Part shown: piece by piece, positions 43,066-51,942 of the stretch | Position numbering within the stretch: position 1 is the stretch's first letter | Layout: every line of letters starts with the position of its first letter | DNA from: Solimonas aquatica | GTDB lineage: Bacteria > Pseudomonadota > Gammaproteobacteria > Nevskiales > Nevskiaceae | NCBI RefSeq assembly: GCF_900111015.1 | Contig: NZ_FOFS01000005.1 | Span: 186,001 to 250,000, forward strand | Reading direction: 5' to 3' | DNA: 64,000 nt | Notes under the pieces: generated by a model | Databases searched by the model: none | What the model was told of the DNA's origin: nothing | What the model saw: the letters and a program-made list of their open reading frames with translations, nothing else | Position numbers and translations under genes: made by a program

Positions 43066-43674
43066 TCAGCCGTGGATGGGCATGGGCGCATGGCCCGGCT
43101 GCTGCGTGAAGCGCACCATCCAGTCACGAATGCGCGGATAGTCGTCCAGGCTGTAGCCGCCCTGATGCGCGACATGCGTGTAGGCGTAGAGCGCGATGTC
43201 GGCGATGGTGTACTGGCTGCCGACCAGCCAGGGGGTCTTCTGCAGCTGCTGTTCCATCACGCCCAGCGCGGCATAGCCGCGCGGCATGGCCTCGGCGATT
43301 TTCTGCGCCCAGGCTTCGCGCTTGTTCAGGTAGTGCACCCAGAAGCGCACCGTGGCGATATAGGGTTCGTGACTGTACTGCTCGAAGAACAGCCATTGCA
43401 GGATCTGCGCGCGCGTCCAGGCATCGTCCGGAAAGTACGGCGTGTGCTCGGCCAGATAGCAGAGCATGGCATTGGACTCGGCGAGCACGCGGCCGTCTTC
43501 CAGCTCCAGCAGCGGCACCTTGCCATTGGCATTCTTGGCCAGAAAGCCGGGCGTGCGCGTGGCGCCCTGCAGGATGTCCACCTCCTGCCATTCGAAACGC
43601 TGGCCCAGCTGACGCAGCAGCAGCGCCGGCTTGTAGCAGTTGCCGGAACCGCTCATTCCATACAGACGCAACAT
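43066..43674 (-). CDS. glutathione S-transferase
   Basis: A 202-residue cytosolic GST. The N-terminal thioredoxin-like domain includes LYGMSGSGNCYKPALLLRQL, NGKVPLLELEDG with the cis-Pro, and ESNAMLCYLAE for glutathione contacts. The helical C-terminal domain includes LVGSQYTIADIALYAYTHV, the GST N-capping region. SGSGNCYK at positions 8-15 suggests a Ser- or Cys-type active site (beta-like). AAGGGAGAG precedes the ATG at 43674. Monocistronic. Confidence 0.92.
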   Translation of the reverse strand: MLRLYGMSGSGNCYKPALLLRQLGQRFEWQEVDILQGATRTPGFLAKNANGKVPLLELEDGRVLAESNAMLCYLAEHTPYFPDDAWTRAQILQWLFFEQYSHEPYIATVRFWVHYLNKREAWAQKIAEAMPRGYAALGVMEQQLQKTPWLVGSQYTIADIALYAYTHVAHQGGYSLDDYPRIRDWMVRFTQQPGHAPMPIHG

Positions 43675-43793
43675 GTGTGCTCTCCCTTGGCGGCGGCAGT
43701 ATGACGCCGGCGCCGCCGCGGACAATCCGGCGAAACGCTCAGACGGCCTGGTGAAAGCTTTTGCCGCCGGGCTTGCGGCACAATGAGCGACCC

Positions 43794-44114
43794 ATGCGCC
43801 ACCTCGCCCCCACCCTGATCGCCGCGCTGCTCGCCGCCGCGCTGGCCGCCTGCGCTTCCTCGCCGCGCTCGACACTGAACCCGCGCGAGCAGGCCCTGGT
43901 CGACGCCTTCAAGCAGGCCGACGCCAACGGCGATGAAAAACTCACGCCCGAGGAATTCGCCACCCTGCCGATGCAGAACGTGAAGTTCGCCGAGGTGGAC
44001 AGCGACGACAACGGCTACGTCACGCTGCCGGAGCTGCGCAGCTATCTGGAATGGCGGCATCTGGCCGCCGAAGCCAATCGCCCGCTGGACCGGGACGGCC
44101 ATCCGCGGCGATGA
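43794..44114 (+). CDS. EF-hand calcium-binding lipoprotein
   Basis: A 106-residue secreted lipoprotein. The signal ends with lipobox LAAC, giving a lipidated Cys near residue 20. Two EF-hand loops follow: DANGDEKLTPEE (complete D-x-N-x-D-x-x-x-x-x-x-E) and DSDDNGYVTLPE, which is also complete. It probably binds calcium at the envelope. Its stop overlaps the start of the TauE-like permease gene (ATGA), so the two are translated together. Confidence 0.85.
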   Translation: MRHLAPTLIAALLAAALAACASSPRSTLNPREQALVDAFKQADANGDEKLTPEEFATLPMQNVKFAEVDSDDNGYVTLPELRSYLEWRHLAAEANRPLDRDGHPRR

Positions 44115-44863
44115 GCCTGGCGCCGGAACTGGCCGTCGATGCCGCCATCGTGCTCGCCGGCTTTCTCACCGCCAGTCTCTCCGGCGCCGCAGGCCTGGGC
44201 GGCGGCACCATCCTGATTGCGGTGTTCTACGCCCTGGGCATGAACGCGGCCGAGGCCGTGCCCTTGTTCGCGGCGGTGCAGATGGTGTCCAACAGCGCGC
44301 GCAGCATCGCCTATGTGCGGCATGTGCACTGGCCGGCGGCCGGCTGGTTCCTGCTGGCGGCGGTGCCGGCCACCGTGCTGGTGGCGCCGTATGCGGCGGC
44401 GCTGGACACGCGCCTGATCCAGCTGCTGCTGGCGGGCCTGATTCTGTTTTCGCTGCTGCCCCGCGCGGCCGGACGCACGCTGGCGCAGCGGCCGGCCTTC
44501 ATGCTCGCCGGCCTGCTCAATGGCAGCATCGGTCTGTTCGTGGGCGCCACCGGCCTGGTCGTGGGCCGTCTGTTCCTGCGTCCGGAGTGGCGGCGTGAAA
44601 CCACCATCGGCACCCTGGCGCTGACCCAGGTGCTGGGCCACGGCCTGCGCGTGCTGGCTTACGGCGTGGTGGGCTTTTCGGTGCTGGCGCAATGGCAGAG
44701 ACTGCTGCCCCTGTGTCTGGCCGTGATTGCCGGCACCGTGCTGGGCAAGCACATCAACGGCCGCATCAGCGAGGCGGCCTTCACGCGCCTGTTCAAGCTG
44801 ATTCTGCTGCTGCTGTCCCTGGAACTGATCATCGATGCCCTGGGGGGCTGGTCATGGCTTTGA
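44111..44863 (+). CDS. TauE/SafE-family (sulfite exporter-like) membrane protein
   Basis: A 250-residue membrane protein with about eight segments in two repeats. LAGFLTASLSGAAGLGGGTIL is the first TauE repeat and LLNGSIGLFVGATGLVVGRLF the second, both with the G-x-x-G-x-G-G-G-x / G-(A/T)-x-G-G-type pattern. The family exports sulfite, sulfoacetate and similar anions; the substrate here is unknown. It overlaps the lipoprotein gene at its start and the thioesterase gene at its end, forming a tightly coupled trio. Confidence 0.88.
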   Translation: MSLAPELAVDAAIVLAGFLTASLSGAAGLGGGTILIAVFYALGMNAAEAVPLFAAVQMVSNSARSIAYVRHVHWPAAGWFLLAAVPATVLVAPYAAALDTRLIQLLLAGLILFSLLPRAAGRTLAQRPAFMLAGLLNGSIGLFVGATGLVVGRLFLRPEWRRETTIGTLALTQVLGHGLRVLAYGVVGFSVLAQWQRLLPLCLAVIAGTVLGKHINGRISEAAFTRLFKLILLLLSLELIIDALGGWSWL

Positions 44864-45270
44864 TGCTGGATGAATCCGCGGTGCAGGCGCTGATCCGTGG
44901 CGGGCTGCCCGTCGCCGAGCGCATCGGCCTGCTGGTGGAAGCGGTGCGCGAACACTATGCGCGCGTGCGCCTGCCTTTCGACGCCAGCATGCTACGGCCC
45001 GGCGGCGTGCTGTCCGGACCGGTGCAGTTCACCGCCGTGGATGCGGCCATGTACGCCCTGGTGCTCTCGCATCTGGGCCCGGAGCTGATGGCGGTGACCA
45101 GCGACGTCAACATCCGCTTCCTGGCCAAGGCCGCGCCCGGCGATGTGCTGGCCGAGGCCGAGCTGCTCAAGCTGGGCCGGCGTCAGCTGGTGATGCAGGT
45201 GCGGGTGACGAGCAGCGCCGATCCGTCGCGCGTGGTGGCACAGGCCACGGGCACTTACGTGCGGCCCTGA
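44854..45270 (+). CDS. PaaI-type hotdog thioesterase
   Basis: A 138-residue hotdog protein. LRPGGVLSGPVQFTAVDAAMYALVLSHLG is the hotdog helix with Asp in the PaaI catalytic position, and TSDVNIRFLAKAAPGDVLAEAEL the following strand. It should hydrolyse acyl-CoA thioesters. Two starts are possible: ATG 44854, inside the permease gene, or ATG 44863, which overlaps its stop (TGATG). The first is kept. Its 3' end overlaps the convergent DUF2238 gene by 16 bp. Confidence 0.85.
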   Translation: MALMLDESAVQALIRGGLPVAERIGLLVEAVREHYARVRLPFDASMLRPGGVLSGPVQFTAVDAAMYALVLSHLGPELMAVTSDVNIRFLAKAAPGDVLAEAELLKLGRRQLVMQVRVTSSADPSRVVAQATGTYVRP

Positions 45271-45998
45271 GGCCCGTCGTCCAATCCCAGCATGCGCGCG
45301 ATCTCGTCCTCGCCATAAGGGCGGCGGTCCTTCACGCGCAGGCTCTGCGTCCATTCGCGCGCGAAATCGCGCTGCATCCAGGCATTCAGCGCGGCGGTGA
45401 GCAGCATCGCCAGCAGCGCGCCCACGCCCGCGCAAGCCATGTCCTTCTGCGCATCCCAGACATCGCCCTGCGTGCCCAGATAGGCCACGCCCAGATCGCC
45501 GCCGAACAGCACCGCCGCTCCCCACTCGATCAGCTCGTAGAGCGCCGAGGTGGCCAGGGTGAATTCCAGCGGCATGAAATAACCCCAGAACCCGCGCGCA
45601 TCGGCCACCCGCAGGAAGATCTCGCGCAGCGGATAGGCGAGCAGCAGGCCATAGGAGAAATGCACTAGCCGGTCGAAGTTGTTGCGCTGCCAGCCGAGCA
45701 TGGCGTTGAAGCTGTGGCCGGTGAGGCTCTGCCAGGCGCGCTCGTATGGCACCTCGGCATAGGTGTAATGCGCGCCCACCGCGTGCAGGCAGAGGAACAG
45801 GAAGATCAGCGTGTAGGAGATGCGCGAGAACACGAAGTGGCGCTGCGCGGCCGCCAGGCCCAGCGCAAAAGCCAGCACCAGCACGTTTTCCAGCAGCCAG
45901 TCGTGACGATCAAGCGGCGCGACCGCCAGCGCCAGCCACAGCAGCACGTACAGCACCATCAGGATCAGCACGTAGCGGCGATGCGCGATGCGGATCAT
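45255..45998 (-). CDS. DUF2238 (YjdF-like) membrane protein
   Basis: A 247-residue DUF2238 protein with six to seven membrane segments. FNAMLGWQRNNFDRLVHFSYGLLLAYP and EFTLATSALYELIEWGAAVLFGG are the family core with its conserved N-x-x-D-R-x-x-H and Y-E-x-x-E-W motifs, followed by GTQGDVWDAQKDMACAGVGALL. E. coli YjdF belongs here; no function is established, though the conserved His/Asp/Glu residues inside the membrane look catalytic or metal-binding. Convergent overlap with the thioesterase gene. Confidence 0.87.
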   Translation of the reverse strand: MIRIAHRRYVLILMVLYVLLWLALAVAPLDRHDWLLENVLVLAFALGLAAAQRHFVFSRISYTLIFLFLCLHAVGAHYTYAEVPYERAWQSLTGHSFNAMLGWQRNNFDRLVHFSYGLLLAYPLREIFLRVADARGFWGYFMPLEFTLATSALYELIEWGAAVLFGGDLGVAYLGTQGDVWDAQKDMACAGVGALLAMLLTAALNAWMQRDFAREWTQSLRVKDRRPYGEDEIARMLGLDDGPQGRT

Positions 45999-46139
45999 CC
46001 CGGCTCCGTTGGGCTTGAACGAGGAAACCCAGCGTAGTGCGCGTTGCCACGGGATGCCAGTGCCGGTGCGCCGCCCGCATGCCGGCGCTCGTGCAGGCGA
46101 CGCGCCGCGAAGCCGGGCGCGCCGCCTGCGCAGCGAAAC

Positions 46140-46556
46140 TCAGTGGTGCCAGTGCGGCAGGCTGATCAGCGTGCCGTCCTGCAGATCCAGCGTCGAGCTG
46201 CCACCCGAAGAATGGCTGCTGTCGTGCAGCGCACCGCCAACCGCCCCCAGGGTGTGCCCCAGCTGCGCCACGGTGTGGCCCACCAGGCCGCTGAGCGAAC
46301 CCAGCGCCGAGCCGCCGCTCACCGAGCTGGGCAGGCTCAGGTTCACGTCGCGGTCGATGCTGATTCCGCCCAGGCTGATGTCGATCGACTCGCTCAGGCT
46401 GTGATGGCCGGATTCCGAATGCGTGCGGATATCAAGATCTACTGAAAGCCCCAGACGCGGCAAATGGATGTCGATGCTCAGATAACCGTCGCGAACGACT
46501 TCGTGGGTGTCGGGGTCGACGGTGTGCGAGCAACCGCCCGAAATGGATACAGACAT
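46140..46556 (-). CDS. unrecognised Ser/Gly/His-rich small protein
   Basis: A 138-residue protein with no family that I recognise and no signal peptide. The first 75 residues alternate polar and hydrophobic residues (YLSIDIHLPRLGLSVDLDIR, ESIDISLGGISIDRDVNLSL), which reads as a beta-sheet built from two similar I-D-I / L-G-x-S-x-D strands. Residues 75-125 are a Ser/Gly/His-rich linker (SGGSALGSLSGLVGHTVAQL), and the end is LPHWHH. AGGGAG stands 8 bp before the ATG, supporting translation. Solitary gene upstream of nothing on its strand. Confidence 0.55.
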   Translation of the reverse strand: MSVSISGGCSHTVDPDTHEVVRDGYLSIDIHLPRLGLSVDLDIRTHSESGHHSLSESIDISLGGISIDRDVNLSLPSSVSGGSALGSLSGLVGHTVAQLGHTLGAVGGALHDSSHSSGGSSTLDLQDGTLISLPHWHH

Positions 46557-46678
46557 GGTTTGAACTCCCTAGCTGGGCCGAAGAAAGTGACAGTGCCTCT
46601 TGTCAGCGCAGCGACACGCCCGCCAATAACTTCTGTCGGGTACGGATCAGCGGTATCGGGAGAACCGACGAGCGGCCT

Positions 46679-47980
46679 TCAGTCGCGTAATCTCTGACCG
46701 CGGGTTTCCACTACAAACGGCATCAGCAGCAGTCCGAGCAGCGGCACGACGCCGATCCAGAACAGGATGCCGATCTCGCCGCCGGCCACCTTGGAGCCGA
46801 GCAGCCCCACCACGAAAGGACCAGCAGCCGCCAGCACGCGGCCGATGTTGTAGCAAAAGCCCGCACCGGTGGCGCGCAGGCGCGTGGGGAACAGCTCCGG
46901 CAGGTAGTAAGTGAAGCTGCCGAACACGCCGAACACCGACAGGCCGATGGCCAGGTACAGATACAGCCGTGTGTGCGGCTCGAAGTCACCGCCGAAGGTG
47001 GTGAACACCGCCGCCGCGCCGCAGGCGAAGTAGATGGCGAACATCGGCTTGCGGCCGAGCAGCTTGGCGGCGGGAATGGTCAGCAGGGTGCCGATCAGGC
47101 CGCCGATGTTGAAGGCCATGGTGCCGGTGAACTTCCAGTTCTCCACCAGCTTGACCGTGGCCTCGCGCGACAGGCCCTGCAGCGCCGCCTCGGTCTGCGC
47201 CAGGCCGGTGGCGAAGGTGGGCAGGAAGGCATTGCAGCTCCACCAGGTGATCAGCGCGATCAGCGCCATGAGAAAGCCGCTGAGCGTGGCGCGGCGCAGC
47301 TGCGGCGAAAACAGTTCGGCCAGACGCGGCGGCGCGGCGTTCTGCGCCACGTTCTGCCAGCGTTCCGGCTCCTTCACGAACAGGCGCACGCCGAAGGCCA
47401 CCGCCGCCGGGATCAGGCCGCAGAGGAAGATGTAGCGCCAGGAGACTTCCGGCTGGTCGGCAAACCAGTGGCCGGCGATCTGCAGATTCAGAAAGGTGGC
47501 CAGCGTGGTGCCGAAGGCCGCCGAGGTGTAGAGCAGGGCGCCGGCCTCCACGCGTTTTTCCTCCGGCATCACCTCCGCCACCATCGAAGCTCCCGCCGCC
47601 CATTCCCCGCCGATGCCCAGGCTGGCGATCAGACGACAGGCCACCAGCACCCAGATGTTGGGCGCAAACGCGCAGGCAGCGGTGCCGAGCGCGTACATGA
47701 GAATGGTGAGCAGCATGGTGCGGGTACGGCCGATGCGGTCGCCGACATAGCCGAACAGCACGCCGCCCACCGCCCAGCCGATCAGCAGCAGCGAGGTGAG
47801 AATGCCGGTCCAGAACACTGTGGCCTGCTTGGCTTCCGGCGAACCGATGGTGAGCCCCAGCAGCGTGGGCACACAGTTGGGCGCCACGAAGTTGAACAGG
47901 ATGCTGTCGAACAGATCGAAGCCCCAGCCCAGCCAGGCGGCGAACAGCACCAACCATTGGTAGCGTGTCAGGCTGAGCAT
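46679..47980 (-). CDS. MFS transporter (aromatic acid/sialate-type H+ symporter)
   Basis: A 433-residue 12-segment major facilitator protein. GWGFDLFDSILFNFVAPNCVP in TM1 has the D-x-F-D pattern of the AAHS/SHS groups. GYVGDRIGRTRTMLL is the TM2-3 loop signature, and LIASLGIGGEWAAGASMVAE is the TM4-5 block shared with sialate and aromatic-acid symporters. AGGGAG precedes the ATG at 47980. The frame runs further upstream only because of GC bias. It follows another MFS gene by 53 bp in the same direction. Confidence 0.88.
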   Translation of the reverse strand: MLSLTRYQWLVLFAAWLGWGFDLFDSILFNFVAPNCVPTLLGLTIGSPEAKQATVFWTGILTSLLLIGWAVGGVLFGYVGDRIGRTRTMLLTILMYALGTAACAFAPNIWVLVACRLIASLGIGGEWAAGASMVAEVMPEEKRVEAGALLYTSAAFGTTLATFLNLQIAGHWFADQPEVSWRYIFLCGLIPAAVAFGVRLFVKEPERWQNVAQNAAPPRLAELFSPQLRRATLSGFLMALIALITWWSCNAFLPTFATGLAQTEAALQGLSREATVKLVENWKFTGTMAFNIGGLIGTLLTIPAAKLLGRKPMFAIYFACGAAAVFTTFGGDFEPHTRLYLYLAIGLSVFGVFGSFTYYLPELFPTRLRATGAGFCYNIGRVLAAAGPFVVGLLGSKVAGGEIGILFWIGVVPLLGLLLMPFVVETRGQRLRD

Positions 47981-48033
47981 TGCCGCATCTCCCTCGTTCG
48001 TTTTGTGTTGGTGGCGCGCAGGCGCGCCTGCCC

Positions 48034-49335
48034 TCAGGCTGTTTGTGAAAAATCGCGGTCGCGGGTTTCCGGCGTCAAGGCCAGCGCCAGCAGACTGAGC
48101 AGCGCGGCGGCGCTCAGGTAATAGCCGACGTACTGCAGGCTGTAGGTCTTGGCCAGATAAGTGGCGATGTAAGGCGCCAGCGAGGCACCGAGAATGCCGG
48201 CGAGATTGAAGGTGAGCGAGGCGCCGGTGTAGCGCACCGAGGTGGGAAACAGCTCGGAGAGGATGGTGCCGAGCGGACCGTAGGTGAGGCCCATCAGCGC
48301 CAGGCCCAGGGCCAGCGTCGCCACCACGCCGTACAGGCCGGCGGAAAACAGCGGCGCGAAGAACAGTCCGAATACCGCAATCGCCGCACTCACCACCATC
48401 AGCGTCAGGCGCCGGCCGTGGCGCTCGGCCCACAGCGCCGAGAGGGGAATGGTGAGCGCAAAGAACAGGATGCCGAACAGCTGCAGCGGCAGGAACTGCT
48501 GCCGCGCATAGCCCAGCGCGCTGGTGCCCCAGGACAGCGCGAACACCGTCATCAGATAGAACAGCACGAAGGTGGCCACCGCCACCAGCGTGCCCAGGAT
48601 CAGCGCCCGGGGATGATCGCGCAGCACGCTGAGCATGGGCACGCGCACCCGCTCCTCGCGCGCCAGCGCTTTCTGAAAGGCCGGCGTCTCGTGAATCTTC
48701 AGACGCACATACAGGCCCATCAACACCAGCAGCGCGCTGGCGATGAAGGGGATGCGCCAGCCCCAGGCGAAGAACTGCGCGTCGCTGAGCAATTCCGAGA
48801 GCAGCAGGAACACTCCGCCCGAGCAGATGAAGCCCAGCGGCGCGCCCAGCTGCGGAAACATGCCGTACCAGGCCCGCTTGCCGGGCGGCGCGTTTTCCGT
48901 GGCCAGCAGCACCGCGCCGCCCCATTCGCCGCCCAGGCCCAGGCCCTGACCGAAACGGCACAGCGCCAGACCCAGCGGCGCCAGCACGCCGATGCTGGCG
49001 TAAGTGGGCAGCAGGCCGATGGTGACCGTGGACAGGCCCATGGTCAGCAGCGCCGCCACCAGCGTGGCCTTGCGGCCGATGCGATCACCGAAGTGCCCGA
49101 ACAGCGCCGAACCGATCGGCCGCGCGAAGAAGGCGATGGCGAAGGTGGCCAGCGACTGCAGCGTGGCCGAGGTGGGATCGGACGCCGGGAAGAACAGCTT
49201 GGGAAACACCAGCACCGCCGCCGTGGCGTAGATGTAGAAGTCGAAGAATTCGATGGTGGTGCCGGCCAGGCTGGCCAGCAGCACGCGGCGCGGTGAGTTG
49301 ACGGGCGCGTCGGCGCCGCCGGCAGCTGCGTTCAT
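48034..49335 (-). CDS. MFS transporter, metabolite:H+ symporter (MHS) family
   Basis: A 433-residue MFS protein of the MHS family (KgtP, ShiA, ProP relatives). TTIEFFDFYIYATAAVLVFP is the MHS TM1 signature, FGHFGDRIGRKATLV the TM2-3 loop, and GLGLGGEWGGAVLLATENAP the TM4-5 block. It probably takes up a carboxylate or betaine-like solute with protons. The ATG at 49335 is preferred over the TTG nine bases upstream. It lies between thrB (90 bp upstream) and a second MFS gene (53 bp downstream). Confidence 0.9.
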   Translation of the reverse strand: MNAAAGGADAPVNSPRRVLLASLAGTTIEFFDFYIYATAAVLVFPKLFFPASDPTSATLQSLATFAIAFFARPIGSALFGHFGDRIGRKATLVAALLTMGLSTVTIGLLPTYASIGVLAPLGLALCRFGQGLGLGGEWGGAVLLATENAPPGKRAWYGMFPQLGAPLGFICSGGVFLLLSELLSDAQFFAWGWRIPFIASALLVLMGLYVRLKIHETPAFQKALAREERVRVPMLSVLRDHPRALILGTLVAVATFVLFYLMTVFALSWGTSALGYARQQFLPLQLFGILFFALTIPLSALWAERHGRRLTLMVVSAAIAVFGLFFAPLFSAGLYGVVATLALGLALMGLTYGPLGTILSELFPTSVRYTGASLTFNLAGILGASLAPYIATYLAKTYSLQYVGYYLSAAALLSLLALALTPETRDRDFSQTA

Positions 49336-49425
49336 GTCTTGCAAGATCCCCTCGTGAATTCCCGTGTCGCCGCCATGCCGCCGAAACGGCCGGTGGCCAT
49401 TGTGGTCCAGCGTGCCGCGCGCAGG

Positions 49426-50367
49426 CTACAGCGCGGGCGGTGCCTGCTCGCGATGCCGCAGCAGGATGCGGCGGTACTGGTCCGGATCCTTGATGTGCAC
49501 CACATCGCCTTCGCGCGGGAAGGTCCAGTCGTAGAGGCGCGACAACCAGAAACGCAGCGCCGCCGCGCGCAGCACCAGCGGCCAGGCGCTGCGCTCGGCC
49601 TCGGTGAATTCGCGGCGCGAGCGATAGGCGCCGACCATCGCCTCCCAGCGCGCCGGATTGAGCGTGCCGTCCACCTCGAAGCACCAGTCGTTGACGGTGA
49701 CCGCGAGGTCATAGAGCAGCGAATCATTGCAGGCGTAGTAGAAGTCGATCACGCCGGTCAGGCGGTCATCGACGAACAGCACGTTGTCGCGGAACAGGTC
49801 GGCGTGAATCACGCCCTGCGGCAGGCTGGTGAGGTCGATGGACATCTGCACTGCCAGCTCATCGTCGATCAGCTTGCGGATGCCGGCGTCGCGGGTCTTG
49901 CGCGACAGCAGGCGCCCGGTCTGCTCGCGCCACAGCGCGCCGCGCGAGTTGTCGCAGTGTCCGGAATAGGACTTGGCGTCGATATGCAGCTCGCCCAGGG
50001 CGCGGCCCACCTGCCGGCACTGCTCCAGGTTGGGGAACAGCACGCTCTGGCCGGTGAGCCGGCGCACCAGCGCCGCCGGCTTGTGATTGAGCGTGGTGAG
50101 ATTGCCGCCCTCATGCGTGCGCGCCGGCATGGCGCTGGGAAAACCGCGCGAGGCGAGGTGATCCATCAGGCCCAGGAAGAACGGCAGATCGGCGTAATTG
50201 AGCCGTTCGAACAGCGTCAGCACCCAGCGCCCGTCTTCGGTATCGACGAAGTAATTGGTGTTCTCCACGCCCTCGCCGATGCCCTGGAAACCGATCAGCG
50301 GCCCGACCGGGTACTGCTTGAGAAACTTGCGCAGCTGGGCGTGGCTGACTTTGGTGAAGACCGACAT
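49426..50367 (-). CDS. thrB: homoserine kinase ThrB (APH-fold type)
   Basis: A 313-residue homoserine kinase of the choline-kinase/aminoglycoside-phosphotransferase fold used by pseudomonads and relatives, not the GHMP type of E. coli. GFQGIGEGVENTNYFVDTEDG is the family N-terminus. HADLFRDNVLF is the catalytic loop with the Asp base, and GVIDFYYACNDSLLYDLA the Mg-binding motif. It phosphorylates homoserine for threonine synthesis and competes with metX (at 37.9 kb) for the same substrate. The ATG at 50367 is the family start. Confidence 0.93.
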   Translation of the reverse strand: MSVFTKVSHAQLRKFLKQYPVGPLIGFQGIGEGVENTNYFVDTEDGRWVLTLFERLNYADLPFFLGLMDHLASRGFPSAMPARTHEGGNLTTLNHKPAALVRRLTGQSVLFPNLEQCRQVGRALGELHIDAKSYSGHCDNSRGALWREQTGRLLSRKTRDAGIRKLIDDELAVQMSIDLTSLPQGVIHADLFRDNVLFVDDRLTGVIDFYYACNDSLLYDLAVTVNDWCFEVDGTLNPARWEAMVGAYRSRREFTEAERSAWPLVLRAAALRFWLSRLYDWTFPREGDVVHIKDPDQYRRILLRHREQAPPAL

Positions 50368-50441
50368 GGGGCGGACCGCCTTAAGCTCGAATTCGTTTGC
50401 CGTATTGTGCCGCGCCGACGTGGCCGGCATCTACGACCCCT

Positions 50442-51938
50442 TCAGCGCCTCCAGAACGAGGGCGTGAAGATCACCAGCAGGGTGAAGACTTCCAGGCGGC
50501 CCATCAGCATGGCGACGATCAGAATCCATTTGCCGATCTCGCTGACGCTGGCGACGTTGGCCACCACGCTGTTCAGGCCCGGACCGCCGTTGTTGATGGC
50601 GCCGGCCACGGCGGAGAAGGCGGTGACCGGGTCCAGGCCGGTGAAGACCATGGCGAAGCTCAGCAGCAGGGTGATGGCGATGTACACCGAGAAGAAGCCG
50701 CCGATGGCGTAGACCACGGCGTCCGGCACGATCTTGTTTTCCAGCTTGATCGGCAGCTCGGCGCTGGGATGGATCAGGCGCGCGATCTCGCGGCTGGCCT
50801 GCTTGCCGAACAACACCAGGCGGATCACCTTCACGCCGCCGCCGGTGCTGCCGGCGCAGGAACCCATGAAGGTGGCCAGCACCAGCAGCAGCGGCAGGAA
50901 GTGCGGCCAGTGGCTGGGATCGGCGGTGGCGAAGCCGGCGTCGGTGCCGTAGGCGATGACCTGGAACAGGCCTTTGCGCACGCTTTCGCCGAGGCTGCCG
51001 TAAGTGCCGGCCGCGTACAGCAGCCCGCAGACGATCACGCCCAGCACCAGATACAGCAGCAGGAAGGCGCGGAATTCGGCATTGCGCAGGTACAGCCGCA
51101 GCGAGCGCTGCTCCCAGGCCAGGAAGTGCAGGGCGAAGTTGGAGGCGCCGGCCAGCATGAACAGCATGGCGGCGATTTCGATGCCCAGGCTGTGGAAGTA
51201 GCCGATGCTGGCATCGTGCGTGGAGAAGCCGCCGGTGGAGACCGTGGACATGGCGTGGCAGATCGCATCGAAGCTGGACATGCCCAGCAGGCGATAGGCC
51301 AGCGCGCAGCTCAGGGTCAGCAGCACGTAGATGGTCCACAAGGCCCGCGCGCTGCTGGTGATGCGCGGCGTGAGCTTGGTGTCCTTCATCGGCCCCGGCG
51401 TTTCGGCGCGATACAGCTGCATGCCGCCGACGCCGAGCATGGGCAGCACCGCCACCGCCAGCACCACGATGCCCATGCCGCCGAACCAGTGCAGCTGCGA
51501 GCGGTAGTACAAGGTCGCGTGCGGCATCAGGTCCAGACCCGCGGCCACCGTGGTGGCGCCGGTGGCGGTGAGTCCGGAGATGGATTCGAACAGCGCATCG
51601 GTGAGGCTGTGCCAGGCGCTGTGCGTGAGATACAGCGGAATGGCGCCGAAGGCCGACAGCACCACCCAGAACAGCACCACGATCAGGAAGCCCTCGCGCA
51701 CCTTCAGCTCGCCGCGATAGTTGCGCACCGGCCACCAGATGATCAGCCCTGCAAGCAGGGTGAGCGCCGCGGCGATGAGATAGGCCGGCCAGGTGTTCTC
51801 GCCATAGAACAGATCCACCGCCACGGGCGGCAGCATGGTGGTGGAGAAGCCCATCAGCAGCAGCCCGACGATGCGCTGCACGGCGGCGAAGCGCCGCTTC
51901 GCAGCGCCCGCGGGGCTTGCGGTGTGGGCGCTGCGCAT
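50442..51938 (-). CDS. trkH: Trk potassium uptake transmembrane subunit TrkH
   Basis: A 498-residue TrkH, which conducts K+ under TrkA control. Four pore loops with filter glycines are visible: [34 protein letters not shown] and [25 protein letters not shown] is the conserved inter-repeat block. The length agrees with E. coli TrkH (483). The ATG at 51938 lies 4 bp after the trkA stop, so trkA-trkH are co-transcribed, a non-E. coli arrangement common in other gammaproteobacteria. Confidence 0.95.
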   Translation of the reverse strand: MRSAHTASPAGAAKRRFAAVQRIVGLLLMGFSTTMLPPVAVDLFYGENTWPAYLIAAALTLLAGLIIWWPVRNYRGELKVREGFLIVVLFWVVLSAFGAIPLYLTHSAWHSLTDALFESISGLTATGATTVAAGLDLMPHATLYYRSQLHWFGGMGIVVLAVAVLPMLGVGGMQLYRAETPGPMKDTKLTPRITSSARALWTIYVLLTLSCALAYRLLGMSSFDAICHAMSTVSTGGFSTHDASIGYFHSLGIEIAAMLFMLAGASNFALHFLAWEQRSLRLYLRNAEFRAFLLLYLVLGVIVCGLLYAAGTYGSLGESVRKGLFQVIAYGTDAGFATADPSHWPHFLPLLLVLATFMGSCAGSTGGGVKVIRLVLFGKQASREIARLIHPSAELPIKLENKIVPDAVVYAIGGFFSVYIAITLLLSFAMVFTGLDPVTAFSAVAGAINNGGPGLNSVVANVASVSEIGKWILIVAMLMGRLEVFTLLVIFTPSFWRR

Positions 51939-51942
51939 GGGC

